Source: Oreochromis niloticus
Taxonomy: Eukaryota; Chordata; Actinopteri; Cichliformes; Cichlidae
NCBI RefSeq assembly: GCF_001858045.2
Contig: NC_031985.2
Span: 37,596,321 to 37,660,320, forward strand
DNA length: 64,000 bases
Direction: 5' to 3'
Shown here: positions 35,401 through 47,300 of the stretch, in pieces
How the letters are laid out: each line of letters opens with the position of its first letter
Numbering within the stretch: the first letter of the stretch is position 1
The notes under the pieces: generated by a model
Databases searched by the model: none
Told to the model about the DNA's origin: nothing
The model's input: only the letters and a program-made list of their open reading frames with translations
Position numbers and translations under genes: made by a program

Positions 35401-38349
35401 TCAGGCAATATCGCCACAATTGCTGATATAAGAGGAGAAGTCAAAAACCAGAAGCCAAGATTATGTTTTTGTAAAGTTTTTCCACAAATTCTCAAGTTTT
35501 CAAACTGTTACCACTTCTTTCTCTGTAATTGGGGTAAAAACCATCACGATTCTACACTCATATCTTGAGCCCAGCTGCAGTGGCTGTGGTGCAATGCACC
35601 AGATTACAAAAATCAAGAGGTGCATGAGCAGCCGATGCGCCACAAAGATTATGCTGTGCAACACAGTGGCGGAATTAAGGCACGACGGGACCACAGATCC
35701 GTGTTTTGAGCCATATTTTCAGCCGCCGCCTCCGGCTGGAGCAGACCGTCGCCGCCGCTCCCGGCGCGAGCAGCCCCTTGCGCGGCTCCTCTTCCTCTGG
35801 GCCGGCGCAGACCCTCGTCCGCCGCCTCCAGTTGGAGCGGCTCCTCCACCGCTCCTGGCAGGAGCAGCCCTTCACCCTACTCCCCCACCATGAGCGAGAG
35901 AGGGAAAACAGCCCGGACCATCGGCGCGCCCCCCGGGCCCTGGCCAAGCGACAGCAAGGTGTGAGTTCAGGTGGCCGGCCGCGAATCCAGCGGCGTCGGC
36001 GAAGGTGGTCTGGAGGTCGGCCGCGTCGCAGATGGACGCGTCGCGGCTGGCACAGTCGTGAGCCCCAGCTCACAGAAGGCGAGGCCTCTGGTGGAGGTGA
36101 GGCCGGTCTGGCGAGCACGCCGATTCTCAAGCTTGGCGCATGCCTCGCTCGCCAGCTCCAATCGAGCAGGCTCCCCTGGCACGGGGACCTCTGTCTCCTC
36201 GCACGGCTCCACCGCCGCCCCCAGCTGGAGCAGCCCCTTGCGCGGCTCCTCTTCCGCAGGCCAGCGCGCGGCTCCCGGCAGGAGCAGCCTTTCAGCCAGC
36301 TGTTCCCCTCCTCCGGCAGGCGCAGATCCCGCACGCTTCATCTGCCACCTCTGGCTGCTGAGGTGCCTCACGCGGCTCCTCCACCGCTATCTCCGTCGGG
36401 ACACACCTGTGGGGGTGGTGCCTAGGCCCAGAGCAGCGCCGCCAGCTCCCCAATCCTTTCCAGGTGGTGCTCGGTCTGGTCCCGCAGGTCTTCCTGCTGA
36501 CGAAGCACCTCCACTGCCTGCTCCCGCTGGGCGGCCGCCATTTCGGCCACCCTCTGGGCCAGCTCCTCCCTCTGGCTCGGTTGTAGGCCCACCGTGCCAC
36601 TTCCCGGGTTTCGGCACCAGTGTGGCGGAATTAAGGCACGACGGGACCACAGATCCATGTTGTGAGCCATTTATTTACACTGGCTGCCAGCCACACATCA
36701 TACCACAACAACCCACCAACCCATGAGTCCCCGTGTTTTAACAGGCGGGCATGATCACGGATGCCGTGCCGTGCAGGTGCGTCCGCACGGCATCGCAGAC
36801 CATGCCCACCACAAACACATAATGTGACGTCAAAATCCATCAGCATTATAGCACTGTTAGATGTCTTTGATGGTCAAGACACATGTGATGCAGAGAGTAG
36901 TAGCTCAATTACGTAGACTATGTTGAGCAAACCTCCAACATGATTCACCCATCACTTGCTTGTTATTGAAAAAATCTCTCTCAATCGAGGCTTGACCATT
37001 GAACGGACCAAGACGAGTTTTACTGGTGGTGGTGAAAGTCTGGTTTGTTGGATAAATGTTCACGGTAAATTTAATCCAACCTTCTACTTTTTGGACTGAA
37101 GTTCCTGAAGAAATCTGGCCACTTTTATGACCACAACATGATTTTTGAGTCAAACTCCCTCAGAATTTCATTAAAGCATTTTTCTTTGATGTGGCAAGTT
37201 TCCACCAGAAGAATAGTGGCAAGTTGTCAGCCACTTAGTACTCTGTTTTTGGTAACCATTGTCCTTGATGTAAATATGTAAAAAATTGTGTTTCTGTTCT
37301 GTGTCTTGTGTACTGTTTGTTTGTATATGTGTCTTTCTTGCTGCTGTTACACCCAAATTTCCCCTTGTGGGAAAATTAAAGGATTATTCTATTCTATTCT
37401 ACTTAACACTTTGTTCTTGAACAGGACCCTTGGATCCAAAACTGGCAGGCTTCTCACAAGAGGATATTTAAGTGGTGCCTTTTCAAAGAGCTTGGTGACC
37501 ATCGTCAACAATGACAATTTGCAGCTGTGCCTGAACACTAGCCTCAGCGTCTGAATTCTTCTTCACGTGTTCCTCTAGTGCTCAATCTGTGACAAATCTG
37601 ACTTTCAGTTTGGTGACATTCATCTGGTTGACTGGATCAGCATATTCAATTTGAATAAACTTTATAGGGTGTTGAGAGAGGTGGGGTAGAGAGAGACTGA
37701 AATTCCCCGTCATCACAACTGAGAGGGGGTAAAAGCTCTTAACGTCCAGCCCTATGTGTAAAAAATGATCAGAGAGCTAAAACAGAGCTTTCCCCTATTT
37801 GCTAACAGTCAACTGAAGTATAATAAAGATTCTAAAGACATGCCTCAAACTGAGAGTTTGACCTTGGTATGTATCTGTGTGTCTGACTTACAAAATGCAT
37901 GACTTATCAGAAAAAGTCTTACTGGGTATACTGTGATTGATAAAAACAGAGTTTAAAAGAGAAAAAGTACAAGAAAGTATTCCTCTGTATTTGAATTAAA
38001 AAGGGATTATGTTAAAATGAATGCTCATGCGAGCATTCATTATTATTATTATTTTTATTATTATTATTATTTTTATTATTATTTTTAAGTACAATTACAT
38101 AAACTAAATGAAACATGAAGTCAATTAGATGCATATGTGACTGAATGTTTGTCAGTGGAAAAATTGTACTTAGTAGTCAGTATAAGCTTTTAATGATATA
38201 AGTTTACATGTGATAGAATACTGCATAATAACCTTTTGATGACTTAGACTGTTGTTACTTGTTCTGTTCTTTTTTATCAGTTCCCACAGCGATAGTAAGA
38301 GCTGAACAAGTAGTTTCACTCCCCTACCAGGAAAAGGAGCTGCTTCCCA

Positions 38350-38392
<43 letters not shown>

Positions 38393-41300
38393 GCTCACGT
38401 ATCAACATTCCACTAAAAAAAATGCATTCACTGTTGTATTACTTTTCTTGTGTATAAAGACAAGTGCAAGAACAGAGCGCTGATCACAGGGCCCCCACTC
38501 TCGTGTGAGCGCTCTGTGACTGCCCTTGCAAGTAAAATCTGCAGCGTGTGTGTCTTCACTCTTACGGTGTGTTCACACCGAACGCGATAGAGGCGGCCAG
38601 AGCGTCAGGTTTACATGTAAAGTCAATGGAAAGAGCGCGATGACACGCGATTGCGCGTCAAGCGAAAATTCGGAGGCAGATTTGCGTCGCGAAAACGCCA
38701 AAACGCCTGAAACGCACGTCAGTGTAGCGCGTGGGGCGCGTTTGACTCGCGAAAAAAACCACGCGCGTGAATTTTTGTGTTGCATTTTGTGCATACGCGT
38801 GTTTCGCCTCTGCCGCTCGAGTTGGAAAATCTGAACTCCAGCGTCAAATCGCGCCGCGACAACCAATCAGGAGCCTGGTGACGTGGCTGTGACCTAGGTC
38901 AAAGGGGCAGATCCAGCCAAAGCCCTTCATTCTTCAATGGAGGGAAGGCTAATCAACGCCGTAGCAAACAACCCGGAGCTGTACGACACCAGCTGCTTTG
39001 TGTACCGAGACAGGAATATAAAGGACCGAACTTGGAGGAAGATATGTGAAGAGATCGGGCAACCTGGTAAGTTCATTAATTTCTCTTTTTACATTTTTCA
39101 CTGACCCGGGGAAGCCGCACAAAAGCTAGCAAGCCACCGCTATTTCCCACTGATGTACAAATACCGTTCTGCTTTTATGCATGTTGTCATATAGGAATAT
39201 ATTTTGTTTATTAATAAACAGCACACAGTGGTCCCGCTCATCCGTCACTGCCTCGCTTTTTCGCCGATTTCTTTTTTTTTTTGCACAGTACAGCATTGCA
39301 TTCTGCAGCCTGATTGACAAATCTCCTCCGTGCTGTGTCTCCTGCGCTTGTCAAATTTATCATGTTTTGTTTTGATAACCATCACATCCAATAGATAAAA
39401 CAGCACAAAAACACCCATAACTATGACCCTCATTCGGAAATAGACACCTGCACCGCGAGGAAAAAAGGCGCACGAAAGTGGCAGGCAGATGAAGACAAAA
39501 CACGGCATAATACTTTTACGTTTTGCAATCTACAAAGGTTTGCACTTTGAGAAACAACTTGTGAGAACTGTGACTAATGTTCATGTGTGTGGGGGAAAAA
39601 GTGTATAAAGTGCATGGCGAGGGGCTAGTTATTCTGACAACCCCTGCTGCAATAAATGAGGGACCACTGTATATACTTTCTCTATGATTATTGTATTCAA
39701 CCTGTTAACATTTAATATTGTCTTGATAGAACCAACTGATTCTGCAGCAGAGCATCCCCTGTTGCTTCTCCTTGCTCCCCAGTCCCTGAGCTCCTGCTGC
39801 TGCACCCACAGGTATGCAATTGTAGCATCAGATGTACAGCAAGCACTGATAGCTTTTTACTCGGTGGGATTCCCTTGTGATCACCTTTACTAAATATCTA
39901 CAACTAATCTGATTATATCCTTTTTTTTTTTTTTTTCCCAATGTTGAAATGAAAATCTAGTAGCAGCCTTCTCATTTCTTTGTGTTTTGTGCTGTTTTAC
40001 AGGCCCAGAGAGGAGGACAGCTCCGAGGCAGATGAGGGACTGGTCCCAGGACGGTCCATCGGTGGTGGAGCTGGCCATCCTGGTGTCCCTGAAGAGGCCA
40101 CACCAGTCTCCAATGGAGCATTTCCTCCTCAGCCTTGTTCCTGCTCTGGAGAGCAGCTGGGTCCTTTTTATTCCTGTCTCTCTGTAAATACTTATATTTT
40201 ATATATTTATGTTTTTCTGTTTGTGAATTTTAATATTATTTCAAATAAATTTTTATAATGACTAATGTCTCAGTTCTACTACACAGCAAATGTTGGCACA
40301 CGACTTGACACATGTAGAATTTATTTCATATTATACTAATGACAGAATATACTAATACAGTGGGATGCAAAAGTTTGGGCAACCTTGTTAATAGCCATTA
40401 TTTTCCTGTATAAATTGTTGGTTGTTACAATAAAAAATGTCAGTTAAATATATCATACAGGAGACACACACAGTGATATTTGTGTTAAATGTGATAAATC
40501 AAGCAGGTGCATAAATTTGGGCACCACAAAAAAAGAAATGGAATAAATATTTAGTGTATATCAATGTGTGTGTCTCCTATGTGATATATGGGGTGCCTTT
40601 GTCTGGACGTGCTTCCCATCCAGAGCTCCACAGCAGAGAGGGAAGTTCCAGCACTCCTGGAATCCCTCTGTGATGGACCGCCAGTCTCCAGGTGAAGGCA
40701 CAGCCATGAAGTCGCCCACTAGACAGTCCCAGATGGCCGTCGCTACCTGGGGGGTGATCTGGCACACCGTGGACACACCGACTCTGAAACTGAACGCGAT
40801 GGTCCTGAAGGAGTCCCCGGTGGCAAGGAACCTGGACAAAATTGTTCAAAATTAGTATTATGTGTACTGCAGTTACAAAATACATTATTCAAATTCCAAA
40901 ATACTTTTGTGATGTCAGATTTAAATTACAAAACATAAATCTTACATAAAACATTTTGTAATTATAAGGATAATTACATAACATATATTAGATATAATAT
41001 AAAACAGTCAGTTGTGTTTTGTTTTAACTTTACCATATCATAATTTGATTGGTAGTAACTTTTACCCCTACAGTGAGCCAATCACTCATAATTCCTAGAC
41101 ATGTGAATCAGGTAGGAATGAAGTAAGACATTAATAGAAATAAAGAGTTGTATGTTGACATGTAGCCCTTTCCTTGCTTAAATCATTGTTAATATTTTTG
41201 AAAAATTAACCTGTGATAAGACAGCATATCAAGATATATGGTTCTATCTAGCATATTCTAACTAAAGATGAACCAAACTGTTCACAATTTTATCTAGCTC

Positions 41301-44300
41301 TCAGTTTAAAGAAAGGCTGCTGACCCCTGTTATAGAGTTTGACAGCTGCGGGGATTATATACAAATATTCAACTATACCAGAATTAAACCAGGTCTAAAT
41401 AAAAAAGAAAAAAGGAGTGAGTATCACTACAAAGATTACCAACAGTGGTCCTCATACCACAGTTTGATATCAGCAAACACCGAGAGCATACATTGATAGA
41501 CACCACAGCCATGCTATCATTGCTAACACTGATAACAGCATAAATCGAATTAAATCGGGACTTGATGAGAACTGTCGAGTATCACTAGAAATATTATAAA
41601 CAGTCGTCTCCACACCACAGTTTGCTATCAGTAAACACCGACGGCATTCACTGATAGCATACCACAGCCATGTTAGCAGTGTATAAACGATAGTTTAGCA
41701 TATATTAGCACAGGTATCAATAAAGGACTACCGTATTAAACACTTTTACTAACCTCAGGCAGATGGACAGGCGCTCTGCATGTGGGATTGAGCGCCTGTA
41801 GTTGGTGTCTAGGCGGGCGATTCTGGGACCGACGCGGGACAGCAGGTCCTCAAACTGGGCGAGTGAAAGACGGTGATATCGCTGAAATCGGCCGTCATCC
41901 AGGCGCTGCTCCTCGAGCAAGTGGTGAAACTCACCAAACTGCTCACGCCTCTGGAGGACCTGATGGACCCAGGTACGGCGGGGACGTCCTTAACGCCGCT
42001 GCTCTGCTCTCCACAGTAAATAGAGAAGGGAGACTCTCTCTTCAAACGCTAGCTCGACAGCTGCCATCTAGCAAAGATACCGTCTGGCACAACTTCCTCC
42101 CACATCCCTCCCACATTTCCGGTTCACGCGCGTCAAAATATGCAATTTTGACGCGCGATGGATTTTTCTTGGACACGCGTTGAGGTGCGAATGTGCACGC
42201 GTCAAATTAGGGGCGTTTGGGGCATTTTCGCTCGCGTCTATCGCGTTCGGTGTGAACACACCGTTAGACTCTCAGCTGAAGAAGTGTCTTTTAGAATAAA
42301 TCTCTTGACAGTGTTAAAAGGTGATGGAGTTTCTTCGTTAAGAATTAAGCGATACGAGGTTCCTCCCTTTTGTCTTCTGCGAGATGAGCAGTTCAGAACA
42401 CAGGATCTTAAGAGGTTACAGCTGCAAATTCCAATGCTGGAGTGATCCAACTGCTGCCCAAACTGTGAACCCGCAAATTGGCTTTGTATATTTTTGGCTT
42501 TTTCTCTGCTCAGTTTTTGCCACATTAGATGATTAATTCAGAAGGATTTTGGTTTACACCATACGGCCACTGAACGCCAAGGGTATCCCGGTTTCCTGTT
42601 GGGTGATTATGATCAACTCGGTATACAGACAGGGCTCTAGAGTGCGACCAATTTGGTCGCAAATGCAACCAAATTTTTCAGTGGTGCGACTAAAGAAAAA
42701 TATTTGGTCGCACCGGTGCGACCAAATATTTTCGGGTAACAAAAAAAAAAAAAAAAAAAATCTCTGCAACTCTCCGTGTGGTCAACAACACACACACATT
42801 ATGCCCCTATCGTGGACTAAACCAATCAGAGATAGTCAGGGGCGGGACCTCTCTGATTGGCCGTGGTCCAGTTGAAAGTGCAGGTGGAAGAGAGAGTTGA
42901 GTAGCTTGAATAAAGCGATATCGATTCATTAACGGATTCCACACAAAGACGTAAACACAGAGCGGACCCGACGCATCAGAATCAGCTTTGTCTTTCTCGG
43001 CTTTCTCACCCCACGGCCCGAACACGGACACGCTGTCGGAGCTTAGCGATTCTGATGCATCGGGTCCGCGCTGTGTTTCCGTCTTTTTTGCACTAGATTC
43101 TGAGCTGCAGGTTTTGTCTCTCTCCAATGAAAATTCACCGAGCCAGCAGCAAAAGAAGCAGCAAACTGCGCTTCACATTTGATCAATGTCGTCATGAATT
43201 CGCTCTGAGTTTTGCTGTTTTGCTTCCACCACGATAAAAATCACACTTCATGCACAGCTCCCTCTCTCTCTCTCTCTCTGTCTGTGTGTACTTCAAGAAC
43301 AGATTCCCGTCTCAAATCTCTGTTTTCTGCATCATTCATTCGCTTATTACCCACCAGTCTACCGTTGTTTACAGCGCTGTCGGCCGCTGTCTTTTTCTTT
43401 TTTTTCACTTAAATGACCTCGGACAAGAAAGCCTAATTTCTGCTGTTCAATACTGAAGAAATTTAAACTTCTTAAAATTATGCAAAATTGCAGAATATTG
43501 CAGAATATTTTTAAGGTTATCTGCTATAAAACGCCAGACCAGGAAAATCTCCTTCATGTTTTTCTGTGTTTTATTCTCAGTTACTTTCACACAAAGGCAT
43601 CAGCTGTGATATTCACAATTCTGAAGTGTCACATGTATCAGTACTGATAAATGATCAGAATTATAATATTTCTGACTGTCTGAGGCTAAATTGAATCGAA
43701 TCAGGACTTTGAGAACTGGAATCGAATGGATTATAGAAATCAGTGATGATACCCAGCCCTAGTGAGTAGCCTAGGCCTGACAGAAGTGGATGTGGCTGTG
43801 GGTAATAAGAAAAGATGAAAAGAACTATTGATAACTTCTGTGTTAAGTTAAGGACTGATCTGTCTGAAATTCATAGCCAGCTCTGACACAGTGCCATCAA
43901 TCTTTGAATGCTGAAAAAACAGCAGTGTATCCAGAAAACACATTATATGCTGCAATAAATGCACTGCGCAAGTGTCCCCTCTCCCCACTGCCTTTCAGCA
44001 GCAGGCAGCAGCAAACAGGTCGTCAGAGGAGCCAAGATGATGATTAAGTTTAACATTTTCTACAATATTGACAAAGCAATTTAATCACAAGTTTGTTAGT
44101 TAATAATTTAGAAATGAATATTGTCTGTATGGACTTCCCCCCCAAAGAAAGTGCACATGTAAAACTGCGGTGTTAAGCGATGCGGTTGAAAAATTTGAGT
44201 GCGCCTAACTTTTGTGCCGGTACGCCTAAATTTTTAAAGTTAGGCGTACCGGTGCGCCCATGTCAAAAAGTTAGTCTAGAGCCCTGACAGAGATAAGTGC

Positions 44301-47300
44301 ATCCTTGGATCCAGTTATTCGCTCCAACCATTCCCCTCAAAAGGATCAGAACATAATTAGTATTAGCTCAGACTATGTTAATTAGATAAATGTAATTCAG
44401 TTAATTTGATTACTATACACCGATTTGTACTTTTATTAAATTTTTTGTTTGCTTTGCTCCTGCTAAATTGTTTTAATAAAATATCTTGCAACTAAAGTCT
44501 AAATTGTGGACATTTACTTTTTAACTCCTTGTGAAACAGTAAAAGTAAAAACCTGAGTATAAAGCTCATTTCAGTGTAAATAGCTTTGACAGGTTGCTCC
44601 AGCTCTGCTTTCAGTGTTGAATTTGAGGTAACAAACTATGTTAAGGTGCTTGTGGGTTTGGTGGTACTCGGATGTGGATTAGATGGTTCTATGAATTGTA
44701 GAGAGACAACTACTGCTGCCTATTGCTGACACTCTCTATACTGCTGGGTTTTGATATGGATGACGCTTTACTGTTTGAGGTGTTGCTTGTTGACTGCAAA
44801 AAACTCCCCACTGCTGGACTGCGATTCATAAGTCCTGTCATCAGATATTGATGTTTCTTTCCTATATAACACAAAAAAAAATGAGACAAATGTTATTTTT
44901 TTTAAAAAAAGCTTAATTCACAATACAACTACCCCTAAGATGGTTAACCCATGTTGCTGTCTGGATTATTGTTGAAGTCCTAAATTATCACATTTAAAGT
45001 GTTTGTGTAAATGACATGAGGTACAGTAAGACATGCATGTAGCGTAACACTAATTGAGAGAGACTGAACAAATGACATACTCAGTTCAAGTCAACACAGA
45101 AGACTTTTACAATACACAAGCATCTACCTGAAATGTATTTATTTAATCTATCGTCTGTGATATTATTATTTACAATTATTATTATACATGTGACTTTAAA
45201 GTACTTTATTTTTCATAAACGAATCACATACAGTACTGTGCAAAAGTTTTAGGCAGGTTTGAAAAAAATGCTGTAAACAAAGAATGCTTTCAGAAATAAT
45301 TGTTTATTGGCCCCAAATGTATTCTGCAGCAGAACAACGACCCCAAACATACAGCCAGACGTTAAGAATGATATCAACATCATCGAGTGTGTCTGGGATT
45401 ACAAGAAGAGACAGAAGGATGTGTGAAAGCCTACAACCACAGAAGATTTGTGATGTTTGTACAACCTACCAGCCGAGTTCCTTCAAAAACTGTGTGCAAG
45501 TGGACCTAGAAGAATGGATCCTGTTTTGAAGACAAAGAGTGGTCACACCAAATATTGATTTGATTTCTCTTTTGTTCATTCAATGCATTTTTCTGATTGA
45601 TGAAAATAAATGATTAACAGTTCCATTTTAGAAAGTATTCTTTGTTAACAGCATTTTTTTCTCACCTGCCTAAAACTTGTCCACAGTTCTGCACATATTT
45701 GTCTACTACAGTCATACTTTGACATTATATTGCAACAGTCCATGACTCATTGGTTGAGAGTGCCAGAGTCGCACAGATCTCTACGTGAGCTTGATTAAAT
45801 TGATCAAATTTAAGCTGTTTGATGTTTAGGTCCTCACAACAAACAGGCTTTAAGGAAAATGCAGAGAACTTCGATAGCTCCTAAAACTAAAGTGACTATT
45901 CTTTGGGTCCATATGGATCAGCCCCTCTTATTATGAATTTTTAATGTATTTATTGTTAGCGTTCATTACTGTGTTTTCCTCCTTATTACCCTTTGTAAAA
46001 AGCTACAGACTGCAAGACACAAATACAAACAGTATTATTCTGCTTGGTCAGTAAGAACTTCGCTTTAAGACTTTGCAACTTTTATTTCTCCATCTGATAA
46101 GCAAGCTATTCAATCAATTTGTTATGAAAGTTACAGTTTCAAGTAAATGACACCCCTTTCCACACCTTAAAAAGACTATATTAAAATCCAAGCATTTTCA
46201 AGGATTTCAAGCACCCATACAAACCCTGTAATAAATTAACAGGTGCACTAGAGACAACCTCCAAAACAAGAATGGTTTTAAAGGGGGAAGCAACTGATAT
46301 TTTATTTTTTCTGACTTTTTTCATTTGACTGGGGTCAGTGTCACTCTCTGTAGCATGTGGTGATATCTGGTGACATCTTCTAGTGCCCAGCACTAGAACT
46401 GCCCAACTGGTATTTGTCACAGAATATCAAAATTGGTAGGTCCACCATTGGTGCTCTGTGCTTTTCACAACCAAGAGCAGGTTCACCCTGAGCACATGTG
46501 ACAGACATGCAAAGGTCTGGAGAAGCCGTGGAGAACAGAATGTTGCCTGTAACAAAGCTCTGTGTGACTGGTTTGTCGGTGGGTCAATGATGGTATTGGG
46601 CAACATATGGATGGAGGGACGCATAAAGGCTTGGCAACAGCACCTTGACGGCTATTATATTGGTATGACATCTGTCAGACCCTAGTCTGACAGATGCAGT
46701 TGATTCTAGTGCTAGTGCAGTTGATTCTGGTGCACGACAATGTCCGGGTTCCTGTGTTGAGAATATGCAGGTAGTTCCTGGAGGATGAAAAACTGGCTTC
46801 CATGCTCCACTAACCTAAATACAACAGAAGACCACTGGGACATTATGTTTTGGTCCATCTGACGCCATTGAATTGCAGAACACCTCAGTCCAGAAACTCG
46901 GTGACGCCCTGGGTCATATGTGGGAGATGATTCCCGTCAGGACACTATTTGTTGACTCATTAGGAATATGCCCCCATGCATACAAGCACATGGAGGCCAT
47001 ACAAACTGCTGAAAACTATTTTGAGTTTCTGCAATGAAATTTCACCAAAATGGACTAGTAGCAGAGAATTTTGAATTCACACCTCTGTAGGTTGATTTTC
47101 CATTATCATCAAACGATGTTACATACTTTCATTCCTAACACATTATCTAGTCCATATACATCCTGCCCCCAATATAGGCTATGGTCTATTATTTGATTTA
47201 CTCCATTCCTTTCCAAAACTGCAGAGTTCTATTTATCTTGTCCAGGATCTGGTTAGGATAGGAACAAATCCACTGACCCCAGCAGCCACTTTTTCTGGAC

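Larger units (their letters stand above)
35665..36813 (-). mobile_element. Short non-autonomous LTR retrotransposon (1,149 bp)
   Basis: A 5-bp duplication AACAC flanks it (35660-35664 and 36814-36818). On the minus strand the 5' LTR is 36813-36621 (TG…CA), then an 18-base primer-binding-like site, then a coiled-coil-coding segment and a GC-rich internal part. It ends with only the last 50 bp of the 3' LTR (35714-35665). There is no pol. It looks like a TRIM/LARD-type or internally deleted element; its superfamily cannot be told from this. Confidence 0.8.
36819..38564. other. Unassigned intronic region with microsatellites
   Basis: No exon recognised. 37290-37400 is a LINE tail (see its own entry). 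37411-37554 has an AG before an open frame of 49 codons, but it has no known homology to me. Confidence 0.3.
38565..42263. mobile_element. PIF/Harbinger transposon with two genes (3,699 bp)
   Basis: Inverted ends of 27 bp are identical (CGGTGTGTTCACACCGAACG and 7 more). The 3-bp duplication TTA (38562-38564 and 42264-42266) is that of PIF/Harbinger. It carries the two genes expected of the superfamily, on opposite strands: a MADF/BESS-type DNA-binding protein (plus) and a HARBI1-like nuclease (minus). A mariner-like MITE (39226-39669) and a Tc1 fragment (40368-40578) are inserted. The nuclease gene is truncated, so the copy is probably dead, though the ends look mobilisable. Confidence 0.93.

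Noticed and set aside
35675..36726. Long overlapping frames on both strands (219-251 codons)
   Set aside because: They overlap in five frames in GC-rich repeat DNA inside the short LTR element. Only the coiled-coil frame at 36601-36422, after the primer site, was kept, with low confidence.
36905..37153. Minus-strand frame of 82 codons with a protein-like composition
   Set aside because: No recognisable motif, splice context or LTR/LINE link; left unassigned.
37411..37554. Plus-strand open stretch after an AG, possible host exon
   Set aside because: No known homology, no donor at the end (it ends in a stop), and the opposite strand to glcci1.
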